This document shows positions 9,006 to 17,658 of a stretch of 40,714 bases of DNA, piece by piece. The position numbers and the translations under genes are program-made. Within the stretch, counting starts at the first letter, position 1; each line of letters begins with the position of its first letter. This stretch comes from Azonexus sp. (lineage in GTDB: Bacteria; Pseudomonadota; Gammaproteobacteria; Burkholderiales; Rhodocyclaceae), in the NCBI RefSeq assembly GCF_023150235.1, contig NZ_JAKLLH010000026.1:1-40714 (forward strand). Reading direction: 5' to 3'. Below the pieces are notes generated by a model. The model did not search any database, had not been told where the DNA came from, and saw nothing but the letters and a program-made list of their open reading frames with translations.

Positions 9006-9911
9006 ATGTCCCGCCTGCAAGCCAATTTCCTGCTCCTGATCGCCGCGCTGATCTGGGGTACCACCTTCGTTGCCCAGCAAGTCGTCCTCGACAATCTCGG
9101 CCCCTTTCTCTACACCGGGCTGCGCTTCCTGCTCGGCGCGCTGATCATCGTGCCGATGGCGCTGCGCGAATACGTCCGCCTCGCCGACCGGGGCGTCCGC
9201 CTCGACGGCGGCGACTGGCTGGCCGGGCTGGGCCTCGGTGGCCTGCTCTTTGCCGGGATCATCCTGCAGCAGATCGGGATCGGTGCCACCACGGTCACCA
9301 ACGCCGGCTTCCTCACTGCGCTTTATGTGCCGCTGGTGCCGCTGCTGGCCTGGCTGCTCCACCGGCATCGCCCGCACTGGCTGACCTGGCCGGCAGTCAG
9401 CTGCAGCCTGTTCGGGACCTGGCTGCTCGCCGGCGGCGAACTGAATGAACTGAGCAGCGGTGACTGGTGGGTAATCGCCAGCACCTTCTTCTGGGGGCTG
9501 CACGTCCTCTACGTCGGCCGCGTCGCCGCGCGCAAGGGCACGCCGATCCTGGTCGCGCTGACCCAGTTCGTCGTCTGCGGCAGCCTGGCGCTGATCTGGG
9601 GCCTGCTCACCGAACCGCTCAGCAGCGAGCGCCTGCTCGCCGCGTTGCCGGCCATCCTCTACGGCGGCGTCCTCTCGGTCGGCGTCGGCTTCACCCTGCA
9701 AGTCGTCGCCCAGCGCCACACCGGCGCCGCCGACGCCGCCGTCCTGCTCTCTTCCGAAACCCTGTTCGCCGGGCTGGCCGGCGCGCTGGTCCTCGGCGAA
9801 CGCCTGGCACCGCTGCAACTGGCCGGCTGCGCGCTGATCTTCACCAGCATCCTCGCCGTGCAACTGCTGCCACTGTGGCTGGACAAGCGGGCGGCGGCGA
9901 CCAGTCACTAG
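9006..9911 (+). CDS. EamA/DMT family transporter
   Basis: A 301-residue inner-membrane protein with about ten membrane spans built as two EamA repeats. The first starts LLLIAALIWGTTFVAQQVVLDNLGPF, a classic DMT N-terminus; the second starts near WWVIASTFFWGLHVLYVGRVA. Such proteins export amino acids or other small metabolites. Its place between arginase and ornithine cyclodeaminase hints at an amino-acid substrate, but no substrate can be read. The Shine-Dalgarno is weak. Confidence 0.9.
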   Translation: MSRLQANFLLLIAALIWGTTFVAQQVVLDNLGPFLYTGLRFLLGALIIVPMALREYVRLADRGVRLDGGDWLAGLGLGGLLFAGIILQQIGIGATTVTNAGFLTALYVPLVPLLAWLLHRHRPHWLTWPAVSCSLFGTWLLAGGELNELSSGDWWVIASTFFWGLHVLYVGRVAARKGTPILVALTQFVVCGSLALIWGLLTEPLSSERLLAALPAILYGGVLSVGVGFTLQVVAQRHTGAADAAVLLSSETLFAGLAGALVLGERLAPLQLAGCALIFTSILAVQLLPLWLDKRAAATSH

Positions 9912-9953
9912 CCCTCACGCCAGGGCCAGCACTTGCCCCCCCGCTGCCCGACA

Positions 9954-9986
9954 AAAAATGGCGCCGCTTGCTCCGGCGCCATTTTT
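9954..9986. terminator. Bidirectional Rho-independent terminator
   Basis: Perfect 13-bp stem AAAAATGGCGCCG / CGGCGCCATTTTT with a 7-nt loop, flanked by A and T runs. It is placed between the convergent EamA (ends 9911) and ornithine cyclodeaminase (ends 10212) genes. The rest of this 300-bp gap holds palindrome core copy 4 and no recognisable gene. Confidence 0.9.
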
Positions 9987-10003
9987 CATTTTCAGGCTAT
10001 TTT

Positions 10004-10017
10004 CACGGTCGACCGTG
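10004..10017. repeat. GGTCGACC-core palindrome, copy 4 (core only)
   Basis: The 14-bp core CACGGTCGACCGTG is intact, but the flanks (left CTATTTT, right CGATTCGGG) no longer pair. It lies 17 bp after a conventional terminator. Probably a decayed member of the family. Confidence 0.7.
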
Positions 10018-10211
10018 CGATTCGGGATTTTTCCCCGCGCGACAAGCGCCGGCATGGTGCCGGTCGAATCTTGCCGGCCAGGTCGCGCACACCGGGCCGC
10101 TGAGCAACACCGGTACTTGCCTGGCTGCGGTTGTGCCGGCGACCTTCCGGTTTATGGCTTACGGTCAGTGGCTCGCGCAGCCCCCGCGCTAACCTCGCGC
10201 CAACCCCGCAC

Positions 10212-11267
10212 TCAGGCCGCGCGAACCAGGCTGGCACTCGGCGGCAGATAGCCGAACAGGTCGCGCGGGTCGGCGAGTTGCGGCAACAGGCCCAGGATTT
10301 CGCCCTGGCCGGCGGCGGTTTCCTGCAGCCAACGCAGTGCCGAGAAGTCCTCCAGCGCGAAGCCGACCGAGTCGAAGATCGTCACCTCCTCGGCAGTGCG
10401 GCGACCGGGGTGGCTGCCGTTCACGACCTGCCAGAACTCGTGCGCCGGGAAATCGGCGGGCATTTGCTGCAATTCGCCCTCGCTCCGGGTTTGCGGCGCG
10501 TATTCGACGAAGACCTGGCCGCAAGCCGCGAGAATCCGCGCATCGAGCTCGGTCTTGCCCGGACAGTCGCCGCCGACGGCGTTGAGGTGCATGCCCGGCT
10601 CGATCATGGCCGGGGTCAGGATGGTGGCGTTGGTTTTGTCGGCGGTGATCGTGGTCACGATATCGCAGCCACGCACCGCCTCGGCGGTGCTGGCGAAGGC
10701 GCGCGAGGACAAGCCCAGGCGGGCCAGGTTGCGCTGCAGCTTGGCGGTCGCCGCCGGGTCGCTGTCGTGGAGATGGAATTCGCGGATGCCGAGCAGGCGG
10801 TGGAAGGCCAGGGCCTGGAATTCGCTCTGCGCGCCGTTGCCGATCAGCGCCAGCCGCCGGCTGTCCGGGCGCGCCAGATGCTGCGCGGCAAACGCCGACA
10901 TGGCGGCGGTGCGCAACGCGGTGAGCAGGGTCAGTTCGGCGAGCAGACAGGGCAAGCCGGTCGCCACCTCGGCCAGCACGCCGAAGGCGAGCACGGTGGG
11001 CAAGCCGTGGCGCTGGTTCTTCGGGTGGCCGTTCACGTATTTGAACGAGTAATGCACGCCGTCCGACACCGGCATCAGCTCGATCACGCCTTCCGGCGAA
11101 TGGCAAGCGGCGCGCGGGCTCTTGTCGAACTGCGGCCAGCGGCGGAAATCGGTGTCCAGATGGCGGGCGATGCCGGCAATGCACTCGCTAGGCCCGGTGG
11201 CGGCAATCAGGCGGGCGATGGCCGCAGCCGGGAAGACAGGAAGGGACAAACTGGCGAGGGACGACAT
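10212..11267 (-). CDS. ocd: Ornithine cyclodeaminase
   Basis: NAD-dependent cytoplasmic enzyme of the ornithine cyclodeaminase/mu-crystallin family, ornithine to proline plus ammonia, 351 residues. Features: KYVNGHPKNQ substrate-binding segment, the Rossmann stretch LALIGNGAQSEFQALAF, CDIVTTITADKT and LNAVGGDCPGKTELD. ATG at 11267 is chosen over a 26-codon upstream extension because GGAG lies 7 nt before it and the upstream residues do not look like family sequence. It is divergent from the Lrp/AsnC gene, a usual arrangement for local regulation, and completes the arginase route. Confidence 0.92.
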   Translation of the reverse strand: MSSLASLSLPVFPAAAIARLIAATGPSECIAGIARHLDTDFRRWPQFDKSPRAACHSPEGVIELMPVSDGVHYSFKYVNGHPKNQRHGLPTVLAFGVLAEVATGLPCLLAELTLLTALRTAAMSAFAAQHLARPDSRRLALIGNGAQSEFQALAFHRLLGIREFHLHDSDPAATAKLQRNLARLGLSSRAFASTAEAVRGCDIVTTITADKTNATILTPAMIEPGMHLNAVGGDCPGKTELDARILAACGQVFVEYAPQTRSEGELQQMPADFPAHEFWQVVNGSHPGRRTAEEVTIFDSVGFALEDFSALRWLQETAAGQGEILGLLPQLADPRDLFGYLPPSASLVRAA

Positions 11268-11353
11268 GACAAGCTCCACGGGGAGAAATAGTTGACTGTT
11301 TCGCTCATCTTCCCACGCGCTCACGCCAAACAGAATCGCAAGCAATGCTGCAT

Positions 11354-11396
11354 TTCGTCAGTTTTTAAAGCAGAATGGCAGAACAAATTGACGGAA
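11354..11396. promoter_or_regulatory. Divergent ocd/lrp control region with imperfect inverted repeat
   Basis: The 136-bp gap between ocd and the Lrp-type gene contains TTCGTCA (11354-11360) and the near-complement TGACGGAA (11389-11396), flanking an AT-rich centre with TTTTTAAAG. Lrp/AsnC proteins bind degenerate AT-rich palindromes, so this is the probable operator for both genes. Exact promoter hexamers were not resolved. Confidence 0.4.
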
Positions 11397-11403
11397 TGTT
11401 GAG

Positions 11404-11826
11404 ATGGACGCCCTCGATCAGCAACTGATTGCACAACTGCGCCATAACGCCCGGCAAAGCGTCGCGACCCTGGCGCACAAGCTCAAGGTCTCGCGCGGGA
11501 CGATCAGCAACCGCCTCGCCCGCCTCGAAAAGGACGGGGTCATCGCCGGCTACACGGTGCAACTGCGCCCCGAACTGCCGAACAACGAGATTCGCGCCTG
11601 GATGAGCATCGCCGTCTCCGGCAACGAAACCCGCTCGGTGATCGCCAGCCTGCTCGGCGAACCCGGCGTCGCCCGGCTCCACGACACCAACGGCCGCTGG
11701 GACCTGCTCGCCGAATTGCGCGCCGAAAATCTCAAGGAATTGTCGGACATCCTTGAACGCATCCGCCTGATCCGCAGCATCCAGACCACCGAAACCAGCA
11801 TCCATCTCGCCACCTACCGCACCTGA
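11404..11826 (+). CDS. Lrp/AsnC family transcriptional regulator
   Basis: A 140-residue DNA-binding protein. The N-terminal winged HTH (residues 2-60: DALDQQLIAQLRHNARQSVA, LKVSRGTISNRLARLEKDGVI) is followed by an AsnC ligand-binding (RAM) domain (about 65-140). Divergent from ornithine cyclodeaminase, so it likely senses arginine, ornithine or proline and controls ocd and itself. The start codon is ATG at 11404 with only a weak Shine-Dalgarno. Confidence 0.92.
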   Translation: MDALDQQLIAQLRHNARQSVATLAHKLKVSRGTISNRLARLEKDGVIAGYTVQLRPELPNNEIRAWMSIAVSGNETRSVIASLLGEPGVARLHDTNGRWDLLAELRAENLKELSDILERIRLIRSIQTTETSIHLATYRT

Positions 11827-11934
11827 GCCAGCCCGCAGCCTGCTAGACTGGCAGTCTTGCGCCTGCATCTGCCCGGCATCGCCGGCCCCGCGAGCAGTCC
11901 CGCCACCGCTTTTTCAACGTCACTTCGCATCGCC

Positions 11935-12978
11935 ATGTCCCGCATCAAAGCCATCGCCCCCCTCGGCCAGCAGATCTGGCTCGACAACCTCTCCCGCCAC
12001 CTGCTCGAATCGGGCGAACTCGCCCGCTGGATAGCCGAAGATGCCATTGCCGGCGTCACCTCGAACCCGGCGATCTTCTTCAATGCGATCAAGAACGACG
12101 CGCACTACCAGGGCGCGCTGACCAGCCTGCGCCAGAGCGCGGCCGAGGCCAGCCCCGAACAGCGCTTCGAGGCGCTGGTCCTGCCCGACGTGCGCCGCGC
12201 CTGCCAGTTGCTGCGCCCGGTGTACGACGCCAGCCAGGGCCAGGCCGGCTTCGTCAGCTTCGAAGTTTCGCCGACGCTGGCGCACGATGCCGCCGCCACC
12301 CTCGCCGCCGCCCGCCGCCTGTGGGCCGAGATCGGCGAGCCAAACGCGATGATCAAGATTCCGGCGACCCCGGCCGGGATGCAGGCGATCAGCGGCGCGA
12401 TTGCCGACGGGATCAACGTCAACGTGACGCTGATCTTTTCCCCGGCGCAACTCGCCTGCGTCCAGGCTGCCTACCGCGCCGGCATCGAGCAGCGTTTTGC
12501 CGCCGGTTTGCCGGTCGACCGTATCGCCTCGGTCGCCAGCGTCTTCATCAGCCGTCTCGACAGCCTGCTCGACCCGCAACTGCCGGCCGAGCTGCAGGGC
12601 AAGACCGCGCTCGCCTTTGCTGCCAACGAGTACGCCCGCTGGCAGCAGCAGCCGGCGCTGCCCGGCGGCGCCCGGCCGCAACTGCTGCTGTGGGCCTCGA
12701 CCTCCAGCAAAAATCCGGCTTACCGCGACGTGCTCTACGTCGAGCAGTTGATCGGCACCGGCACGGTGAACACCGTCCCCGACGCAACGCTGGCCGCCTT
12801 CCGCGACCACGGCGAAGCCGCCCTCACCCTGCCGCAGCAGGCCGCCGTCGCGCCGGCCCAGCTCGCCGCGCTGCAGGAACGCGGGATCGACCTCGAACAG
12901 GTTGGCGCCGAACTGCTCGCCGCCGGCCTCAAGCAATTTGACGAAGCCTTCGCCAAGCTGCTCGAACTGGTCGCGTAA
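11935..12978 (+). CDS. tal: Transaldolase
   Basis: Pentose phosphate pathway enzyme, cytoplasmic, 347 residues. It resembles the longer transaldolases of actinobacteria/cyanobacteria and some betaproteobacteria rather than E. coli TalB. Features: [14 protein letters not shown] at 14-27, GVTSNPAIF at 40-48, the Schiff-base Lys141 in [10 protein letters not shown], and [25 protein letters not shown] towards the C-terminus. ATG at 11935 fits the family start; the frame is open 78 bp further upstream without homology. No strong Shine-Dalgarno. Confidence 0.93.
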   Translation: MSRIKAIAPLGQQIWLDNLSRHLLESGELARWIAEDAIAGVTSNPAIFFNAIKNDAHYQGALTSLRQSAAEASPEQRFEALVLPDVRRACQLLRPVYDASQGQAGFVSFEVSPTLAHDAAATLAAARRLWAEIGEPNAMIKIPATPAGMQAISGAIADGINVNVTLIFSPAQLACVQAAYRAGIEQRFAAGLPVDRIASVASVFISRLDSLLDPQLPAELQGKTALAFAANEYARWQQQPALPGGARPQLLLWASTSSKNPAYRDVLYVEQLIGTGTVNTVPDATLAAFRDHGEAALTLPQQAAVAPAQLAALQERGIDLEQVGAELLAAGLKQFDEAFAKLLELVA

Positions 12979-13022
12979 TCCACCCGCCAGCCGGCGGCTG
13001 GCGCCCCCCTTTCCGCCCCCGA

Positions 13023-13069
13023 GCCACGGTCAACAGCGAAAATCGGCTTTTTTGCGCGTCGACCGTGGC
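13023..13069. repeat. GGTCGACC-core palindrome, copy 5 (rearranged)
   Basis: GCCACGGTC (13023-13031) and its complement GACCGTGGC (13061-13069) are separated by 29 bp that include GCGAAAA and TTTTTTGCGC. In all other copies the two core halves are fused and the variable arms lie outside; here arm-like sequence lies between the halves. It sits 44 bp after the transaldolase stop, the usual place for this family. Confidence 0.6.
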
Positions 13070-13138
13070 ATCCATCACCGTAGCGCCGCCCCGGACAGAG
13101 AAGCTGGGAGCGCTCCCCTTTTTTTGCCAGGAGACAGC

Positions 13139-14590
13139 ATGCAAGCCTTACTTTTTATCGACGGCACCTGGGTGGCGTCGGAGAGCGACGCCACTCTCGC
13201 CGTGATTTCGCCGATTGACGGCAGCGAAATCGCCCACATTGCTGCCGCCACGGCGGGCGATGTCGACCGGGCGGTCACCGCCGCTCGCTACGCCTTCGAC
13301 GGCTGGGCCGCCACCCCCGTTGCCGAACGCGCCGCCTTGCTCAAGGCGATCCAGGGCCAGTTGAAGGCCCGCGCCGGCGAGATCGCCAGCGCCATCAGCC
13401 GCGAAATGGGCTGCCCGATCCGCTTTGCGCAAACCGTGCAGGCCGGTTCACCAATTGCCAGCTTCGGCATGTACGCCCGCCTGCTCGACGATTTCGCCTT
13501 TGAAGAAACCGTCGGCAACTCCAAGGTGGTGCGCGAACCGGTTGGCGTCGTCGCCGCGATCACGCCCTGGAACTACCCGCTGCACCAGGTCGCGGCCAAG
13601 GTCGCGGCGGCCCTCGCCGCCGGCTGCACGGTGGTGCTCAAGCCCTCCGAAATCGCGCCGCTCGACGCGCTGATCCTGGCCGAAGCAGTCGCTGCCGCCG
13701 GCCTGCCGCCGGGCGTCTTCAACCTGGTCACCGGTACTGGGCCGGTGGTCGGCGAAGCCCTGGCCAGCCACCCGGAGGTGGACATGGTCTCCTTCACCGG
13801 CTCGACCCGCGCCGGCCAGCGCGTCTCCGAACTCGCCGCCGCCAGCGTCAAGCGGGTGGCGCTCGAACTCGGCGGCAAGTCGGCGGCAGTGGTCCTCGAC
13901 GATGCCGACTTTGCCGTGGCCATCCCGGCCGTGGTCGCCCATTGTTACCAAAATGCCGGCCAGACCTGTACCGCGCAGACCCGCCTGCTGGTACCGGAGA
14001 GCCGCTACGCCGAAGTCACCGAGCGCGCCGTCGCCGCCGCGCAGAAATTCGCCCCCGCCGATCCGCGCCTGGAGAGCACCCGCCTCGGCCCGCTCGCTTC
14101 CGCCGCCCAGGCCGAACGGGTACGCGACTACATCCGCATCGGCATCGGCGAAGGCGCCGAACTGCTCACCGGCGGCAGCGAAGTGCCCACTGGCATCGCC
14201 CCGGAACTGCTCGCCAGCGGCGCCTATGTCCGGCCGACGATTTTCGGCCGGGTGCGCCCGGACAGTCGCATCGCCCAGGAAGAAATCTTCGGCCCGGTCC
14301 TCGCCATCCTCACCTATCCCGACGGCGACGAAGCCGCGGCCATCCGCCTCGCCAACGCCACGCCTTACGGTCTGGCCGGCGGCGTCTGGGCCGGCAGCGA
14401 CGAACGGGCCGAAGCGGTGGCGCGCAAGCTGCGCTGCGGGCAGGTCGAGATCAACGGCGGGCCGTTCAACCTTTACGCCCCCTTCGGCGGTTACAAGCAA
14501 TCCGGCAACGGCCGCGAACTGGGCAAATACGGCCTGGAAGATTTTCTCGAATACAAGGCAATGCAGTTCCCGCCGATCCCCGGCGCTTGA
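13139..14590 (+). CDS. Aldehyde dehydrogenase family protein
   Basis: NAD(P)-dependent aldehyde dehydrogenase, 483 residues, full length. Family features: ITPWNYP at 141-147, cofactor lysine in VVLKPSE (about 168), FTGSTRAG at 219-226, general base Glu243 in ALELGGKSA, nucleophile Cys277 in [11 protein letters not shown] and [22 protein letters not shown] near the end. ATG at 13139 follows CCAGGAG. It is closest in style to broad-specificity dehydrogenases annotated for betaine, aminobutyraldehyde or aromatic aldehydes; neither sequence nor neighbours decide the substrate. Confidence 0.93.
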   Translation: MQALLFIDGTWVASESDATLAVISPIDGSEIAHIAAATAGDVDRAVTAARYAFDGWAATPVAERAALLKAIQGQLKARAGEIASAISREMGCPIRFAQTVQAGSPIASFGMYARLLDDFAFEETVGNSKVVREPVGVVAAITPWNYPLHQVAAKVAAALAAGCTVVLKPSEIAPLDALILAEAVAAAGLPPGVFNLVTGTGPVVGEALASHPEVDMVSFTGSTRAGQRVSELAAASVKRVALELGGKSAAVVLDDADFAVAIPAVVAHCYQNAGQTCTAQTRLLVPESRYAEVTERAVAAAQKFAPADPRLESTRLGPLASAAQAERVRDYIRIGIGEGAELLTGGSEVPTGIAPELLASGAYVRPTIFGRVRPDSRIAQEEIFGPVLAILTYPDGDEAAAIRLANATPYGLAGGVWAGSDERAEAVARKLRCGQVEINGGPFNLYAPFGGYKQSGNGRELGKYGLEDFLEYKAMQFPPIPGA

Positions 14591-14642
14591 GGCCCGCTGC
14601 CCGAGGCCGGAACCGCCTTTCGCCAGCGCTGACACGCCTGGC

Positions 14643-14686
14643 ATTTTTGCCCGCGATCACGGTCGACCGTGATCGCGCTGCTTTTT
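14643..14686 (+). repeat. GGTCGACC-core palindrome, copy 6 (one-sided tail)
   Basis: A perfect 26-bp palindrome (14652-14677, arms CGCGATCA) starting 61 bp after the aldehyde dehydrogenase stop. The outer left arm is TTTTTGCC, but the right outer arm is CTGCTTTTT instead of GGCAAAAA. It thus has a U-tract on the plus strand and resembles a one-directional terminator. The remainder to 14803 is leader DNA without a recognisable gene. Confidence 0.9.
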
Positions 14687-14803
14687 CCCCGACAACGCAG
14701 CGCCAGCAGGCGTAGTACAAGCACTTGCATTATCTGCAACGTTTTTCCAAAGTAGCGGTCAGACGTCATGGGTCCGGTTGATCTGGAAAGGGGGGATGAG
14801 ATC

Positions 14804-15550
14804 ATGAGCAGATTCGCGGGCAGATATTTCTGGCTGCTGCTCGGTGCGTTGTTTCAGCCGGCGTGGGCGCAAACCGTGCTGCCTTTTTACGCGGAAACCG
14901 GACAGCGACCTTTCTCCTACGAGGAAAACGGCCTGCCCCGTGGCTATTACTTCGATAATTTCCAGCGCATCCTGAAAACCCTGCCCGCTTACCGGGCCGA
15001 AATCCGCTTTGCCCCCTGGGCTCGCGCCCTGGAAGAAGCCAAAAACGGCAATGCGGCGGCGGTGATCGGCGTCTACCTCCGCCCCGACGAGCGGCCCTTT
15101 CTCAATCACTCGAAAGCCATTTTCCAGGAAGAAGTCGCCGTTCATTGCAACCGCGAAACGGTTGCCGGACGCGAATTCACCACTTTTCCCGAGGACTTTG
15201 CCGGCCTGCGTTTCGGCAATCAGCGCGCCTACCTGACCCCGGGACCGCGTTTTTTCGAGCTGGTACGCGCCGGGCGCATCACCCTCGTCGAAGGCATCGA
15301 ATTCCACGATCTGGTGAAGAAAATGCTGGTCGGCGACATCGACTGCGTCGTCAATCCCAGCGTGGTGATCAACGAGGCGCTGGTCACGCTGGAAGCACGT
15401 GGCCTGCCGGAGCGCATGCGTGCCCGCTCGAAGCGGGTGCTGACGGTAAGAACCGAATCGGTACACATTGGCTTCAGCAAGAAATACGAGGAAAAACACC
15501 CCGAGCTGGCACGCTTCCGCCAGCTTTTCGACCAGGCGCTGGGTCAATGA
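14804..15550 (+). CDS. Periplasmic solute-binding protein (family 3-like)
   Basis: A 248-residue exported protein of the transporter-substrate-binding type: signal peptide 1-22 (FWLLLGALFQPAWAQ), then LPFYAETGQRPFSYEENGLPRGYYFDNF, FAPWARALEEAKNG and a DIDCVVNPSVV segment typical of bacterial family 3 binding folds. ATG at 14804 follows a GAAAGGGGGG tract and is preferred over one 12 codons upstream, which would add charged residues before the signal. No permease or ATPase is nearby. A diguanylate cyclase begins 10 bp later, so it is probably a ligand sensor for that enzyme (inference). Confidence 0.82.
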   Translation: MSRFAGRYFWLLLGALFQPAWAQTVLPFYAETGQRPFSYEENGLPRGYYFDNFQRILKTLPAYRAEIRFAPWARALEEAKNGNAAAVIGVYLRPDERPFLNHSKAIFQEEVAVHCNRETVAGREFTTFPEDFAGLRFGNQRAYLTPGPRFFELVRAGRITLVEGIEFHDLVKKMLVGDIDCVVNPSVVINEALVTLEARGLPERMRARSKRVLTVRTESVHIGFSKKYEEKHPELARFRQLFDQALGQ

Positions 15551-15560
15551 AAGCGGCAAG

Positions 15561-16838
15561 ATGAACTCCCTGCGCAAGCGCCTGATCCTCCTTTTCGTTG
15601 TGGTCACGACGACGACGCTGGGTCTGTTTGGCTATTACGAACAAAAGCAATTGCGCGAGGATCTCGAACGCCGTTTCAGCGCCACGCGCCAGGACATCGT
15701 CGAGCACTTGCGCCACAGCCTGACCGACCCGGTCTGGTCGCTCAACCAGGAAACGATGAACGCCCGCCTGGAAGCCGCCCTGCTCCACCCGGAAGTAGCG
15801 CGGGTGCAGATTCTGGCGCCCGATGGTCACGAGGTCTATGCCGCGATTGCCCGCCCGATCCCGCTCGATGAAAAGCTGGCGACACTGGACGAAACCTTGA
15901 TTTACCCACCGGCGGAAGTCTCTGCCGAGCGGCGGGTACTGCCAACCGCCCGCTTGCGCATCGATTTCGACCGCAGCGAAATGGACGACAGTCTGCGACG
16001 AGCCCTCAACCGGCAACTGGCTGAAGTCGTGGCCATGAACCTGCTCCTGCTCCTGCTTCTCTGCTTCGGCTTGCGCCTGATGTTCGACCCCCTGGCGCAG
16101 TTGCGCGATGCGCTCAACGACCTTGCCGGCCGCGATGCCGACACCCTGGAAGAATTGCCGCCTTTCCGCCTGCGCGAGTTCGACAGTGTGATCGACGGCT
16201 TCAACCGCACCCTGCGCCGGCTGCGTCTGATCATCCTGCGCCAGGGCGAAGCCGAAACCCGCGCCCGCGCCGCGATGCGCTCGACCAACGAAGCCCTGGC
16301 CCAGGTACGCGCGGCCCAGCAAGAATTACTGGAGAAAAACCGGCAACTGGAAATCCTCTCGATTACCGACCGCCTGACCGGCCTTTACAACCGGCACAAA
16401 CTCGATGCGCTACTCCAGAGCGAACTGGCCCGTTGCCAGCGCTACGGAGGGGTGTTTTCCCTGATTCTGCTCGACGTCGACCATTTCAAGGCCGTCAATG
16501 ACCGATTCGGACATCCGGTCGGCGATTGCGTGCTGCGCGACATCGCGCGCAAGCTGGAGGAGAACAAGCGCGGCGCCGATACGCTCGGGCGCTGGGGAGG
16601 TGAGGAATTCATGCTCATCAGCCCGGATACGGCACTCGACGGCGCGCTGCAATTTGCCGAAAAATTGCGCGAGGCCGTGGAAAAGCACTGCGACCCGACC
16701 GCCGGGGGCGTCACCGCCAGCTTCGGCGTTGCCAGCTTTCGCGATGGCGACAGCCTGAAAGACCTGGTCGCCCGCGCCGATCAGGCGCTCTACCGCAGCA
16801 AGCACATGGGCCGCAACCGGGTCGAATGCCTGGACTGA
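15561..16838 (+). CDS. Membrane-bound diguanylate cyclase (GGDEF)
   Basis: Inner-membrane enzyme making cyclic di-GMP from two GTP, 425 residues. TM1 is about 7-24, a periplasmic sensor region 25-152, TM2 about 155-174, a HAMP-like linker 175-225, a coiled coil to about 265, and the GGDEF domain 266-425. The catalytic motif is intact (GGEEF, 346-350), and the product-inhibition I-site RxxD (RGAD, 337-340) lies exactly five residues before it. ITDRLTGLYNR and LDVDHFKAVNDRFGH are canonical. No EAL domain. It is coupled to the upstream binding protein. Confidence 0.95.
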   Translation: MNSLRKRLILLFVVVTTTTLGLFGYYEQKQLREDLERRFSATRQDIVEHLRHSLTDPVWSLNQETMNARLEAALLHPEVARVQILAPDGHEVYAAIARPIPLDEKLATLDETLIYPPAEVSAERRVLPTARLRIDFDRSEMDDSLRRALNRQLAEVVAMNLLLLLLLCFGLRLMFDPLAQLRDALNDLAGRDADTLEELPPFRLREFDSVIDGFNRTLRRLRLIILRQGEAETRARAAMRSTNEALAQVRAAQQELLEKNRQLEILSITDRLTGLYNRHKLDALLQSELARCQRYGGVFSLILLDVDHFKAVNDRFGHPVGDCVLRDIARKLEENKRGADTLGRWGGEEFMLISPDTALDGALQFAEKLREAVEKHCDPTAGGVTASFGVASFRDGDSLKDLVARADQALYRSKHMGRNRVECLD

Positions 16839-16871
16839 ACCAGCAGGAACGCAGGCGCCGGCCGGTGGCGG

Positions 16872-17573
16872 TCAGGCGCTCTCGCCAGCGGCAATCAGGC
16901 GGGCCACGCTCGGAATATGCACCTTGCGCCCCTTGACGGTGAGCAGACCGCGCTCATGCAGGGTATGCAGAATGCGCGAAAAATGTTCATGGGTGAGATT
17001 GATGCGCGAAGCGATCACGCCCTTGATCGTCGACAGCTCGATGGTCACATCGTCGGCCTCGAACTGGCCGGGGTCGAGTTGCTGCATCAGGTAACCGATC
17101 ACCCGGCGCTCGCCGTTGTGCAGCGAATAGGATTCGACATCGCCGACCACATCGTGCAGTTGCCGCGCCATATTGGCCAGCATCTTGCGCATGAAAAGGT
17201 AATCGCGGTCGAGTTCATGGTCGATCGCCGCACGGCCGACATGCAGAAGCAGGGAATCGGCCAGGGCCTGGGCGTAATACGGGTAGGGCCGGTCGAGGAA
17301 CATGAAGGACTCGCCGAAACTCTCCCCCGTCTCCATGACCTCGATCACCTTGTCGGTCCCCTGTACCGAGGTGAAAGCCAGCTTGATCTGGCCAAAAACC
17401 ACCAAATACAAGCCACTGCAGCGGTCGCCACGCTGAAAAAGCATGTCGTACTTGGTCAGGCGAACCTCGCGCGTGCCTTTGGCAACACGCTCGAGTTCAT
17501 CCGGCGACAGGCCATCGAACAGGGAAATGCGGGCTAGCAGGCTGTCGGTCTGTACGGGCTGGTGATCGCGCAT
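16872..17573 (-). CDS. Crp/Fnr family transcriptional regulator
   Basis: A 233-residue regulator. It has an N-terminal cyclic-nucleotide-binding-like beta domain (about 12-130: ISLFDGLSPDELERVAKGT, MLFQRGDRCSGLYLVVFG), a dimerisation helix and a C-terminal HTH (about 165-220). The recognition helix reads EHFSRILHTLHERGLL; the E-x-x-S-R pattern is the FNR/DNR type that reads TTGAT, unlike the R-E-x-x-G-R pattern of CRP. The N-terminus lacks the cysteine cluster of oxygen-sensing FNR (one Cys only), so a DNR-like role or another signal is likely. ATG at 17573 gives the usual length. A perfect TTGAT-N4-ATCAA site lies upstream. Confidence 0.9.
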   Translation of the reverse strand: MRDHQPVQTDSLLARISLFDGLSPDELERVAKGTREVRLTKYDMLFQRGDRCSGLYLVVFGQIKLAFTSVQGTDKVIEVMETGESFGESFMFLDRPYPYYAQALADSLLLHVGRAAIDHELDRDYLFMRKMLANMARQLHDVVGDVESYSLHNGERRVIGYLMQQLDPGQFEADDVTIELSTIKGVIASRINLTHEHFSRILHTLHERGLLTVKGRKVHIPSVARLIAAGESA

Positions 17574-17591
17574 GAAGGTCTCGAAAACGGT

Positions 17592-17620
17592 GTGACACCG
17601 GGGTGACACGAGGGTGAATC
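17592..17620 (-). repeat. Three GTGA direct repeats at 11-bp spacing
   Basis: GTGACAC at 17592-17598, GTGACAC at 17603-17609 and GTGAATC at 17614-17620 (plus-strand reading). They lie one helical turn apart, just upstream of the Crp/Fnr gene start. They form a possible regulator-binding array in the leader or promoter. Confidence 0.5.
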
Positions 17621-17658
17621 GGAAAAACGTTGGCACCGGGATAAGGCCAGGCCGCATT

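Noticed and set aside
12508-12521. GGTCGACCGT inside the transaldolase gene as another repeat copy
   Set aside because: Lies in conserved coding sequence (PVDRIAS), lacks the full CACGG..CCGTG core and paired arms; chance match.
12902-13138. Upstream extension of the aldehyde dehydrogenase frame
   Set aside because: It runs through the end of transaldolase and a palindromic repeat; the ATG at 13139 with CCAGGAG matches the family N-terminus.
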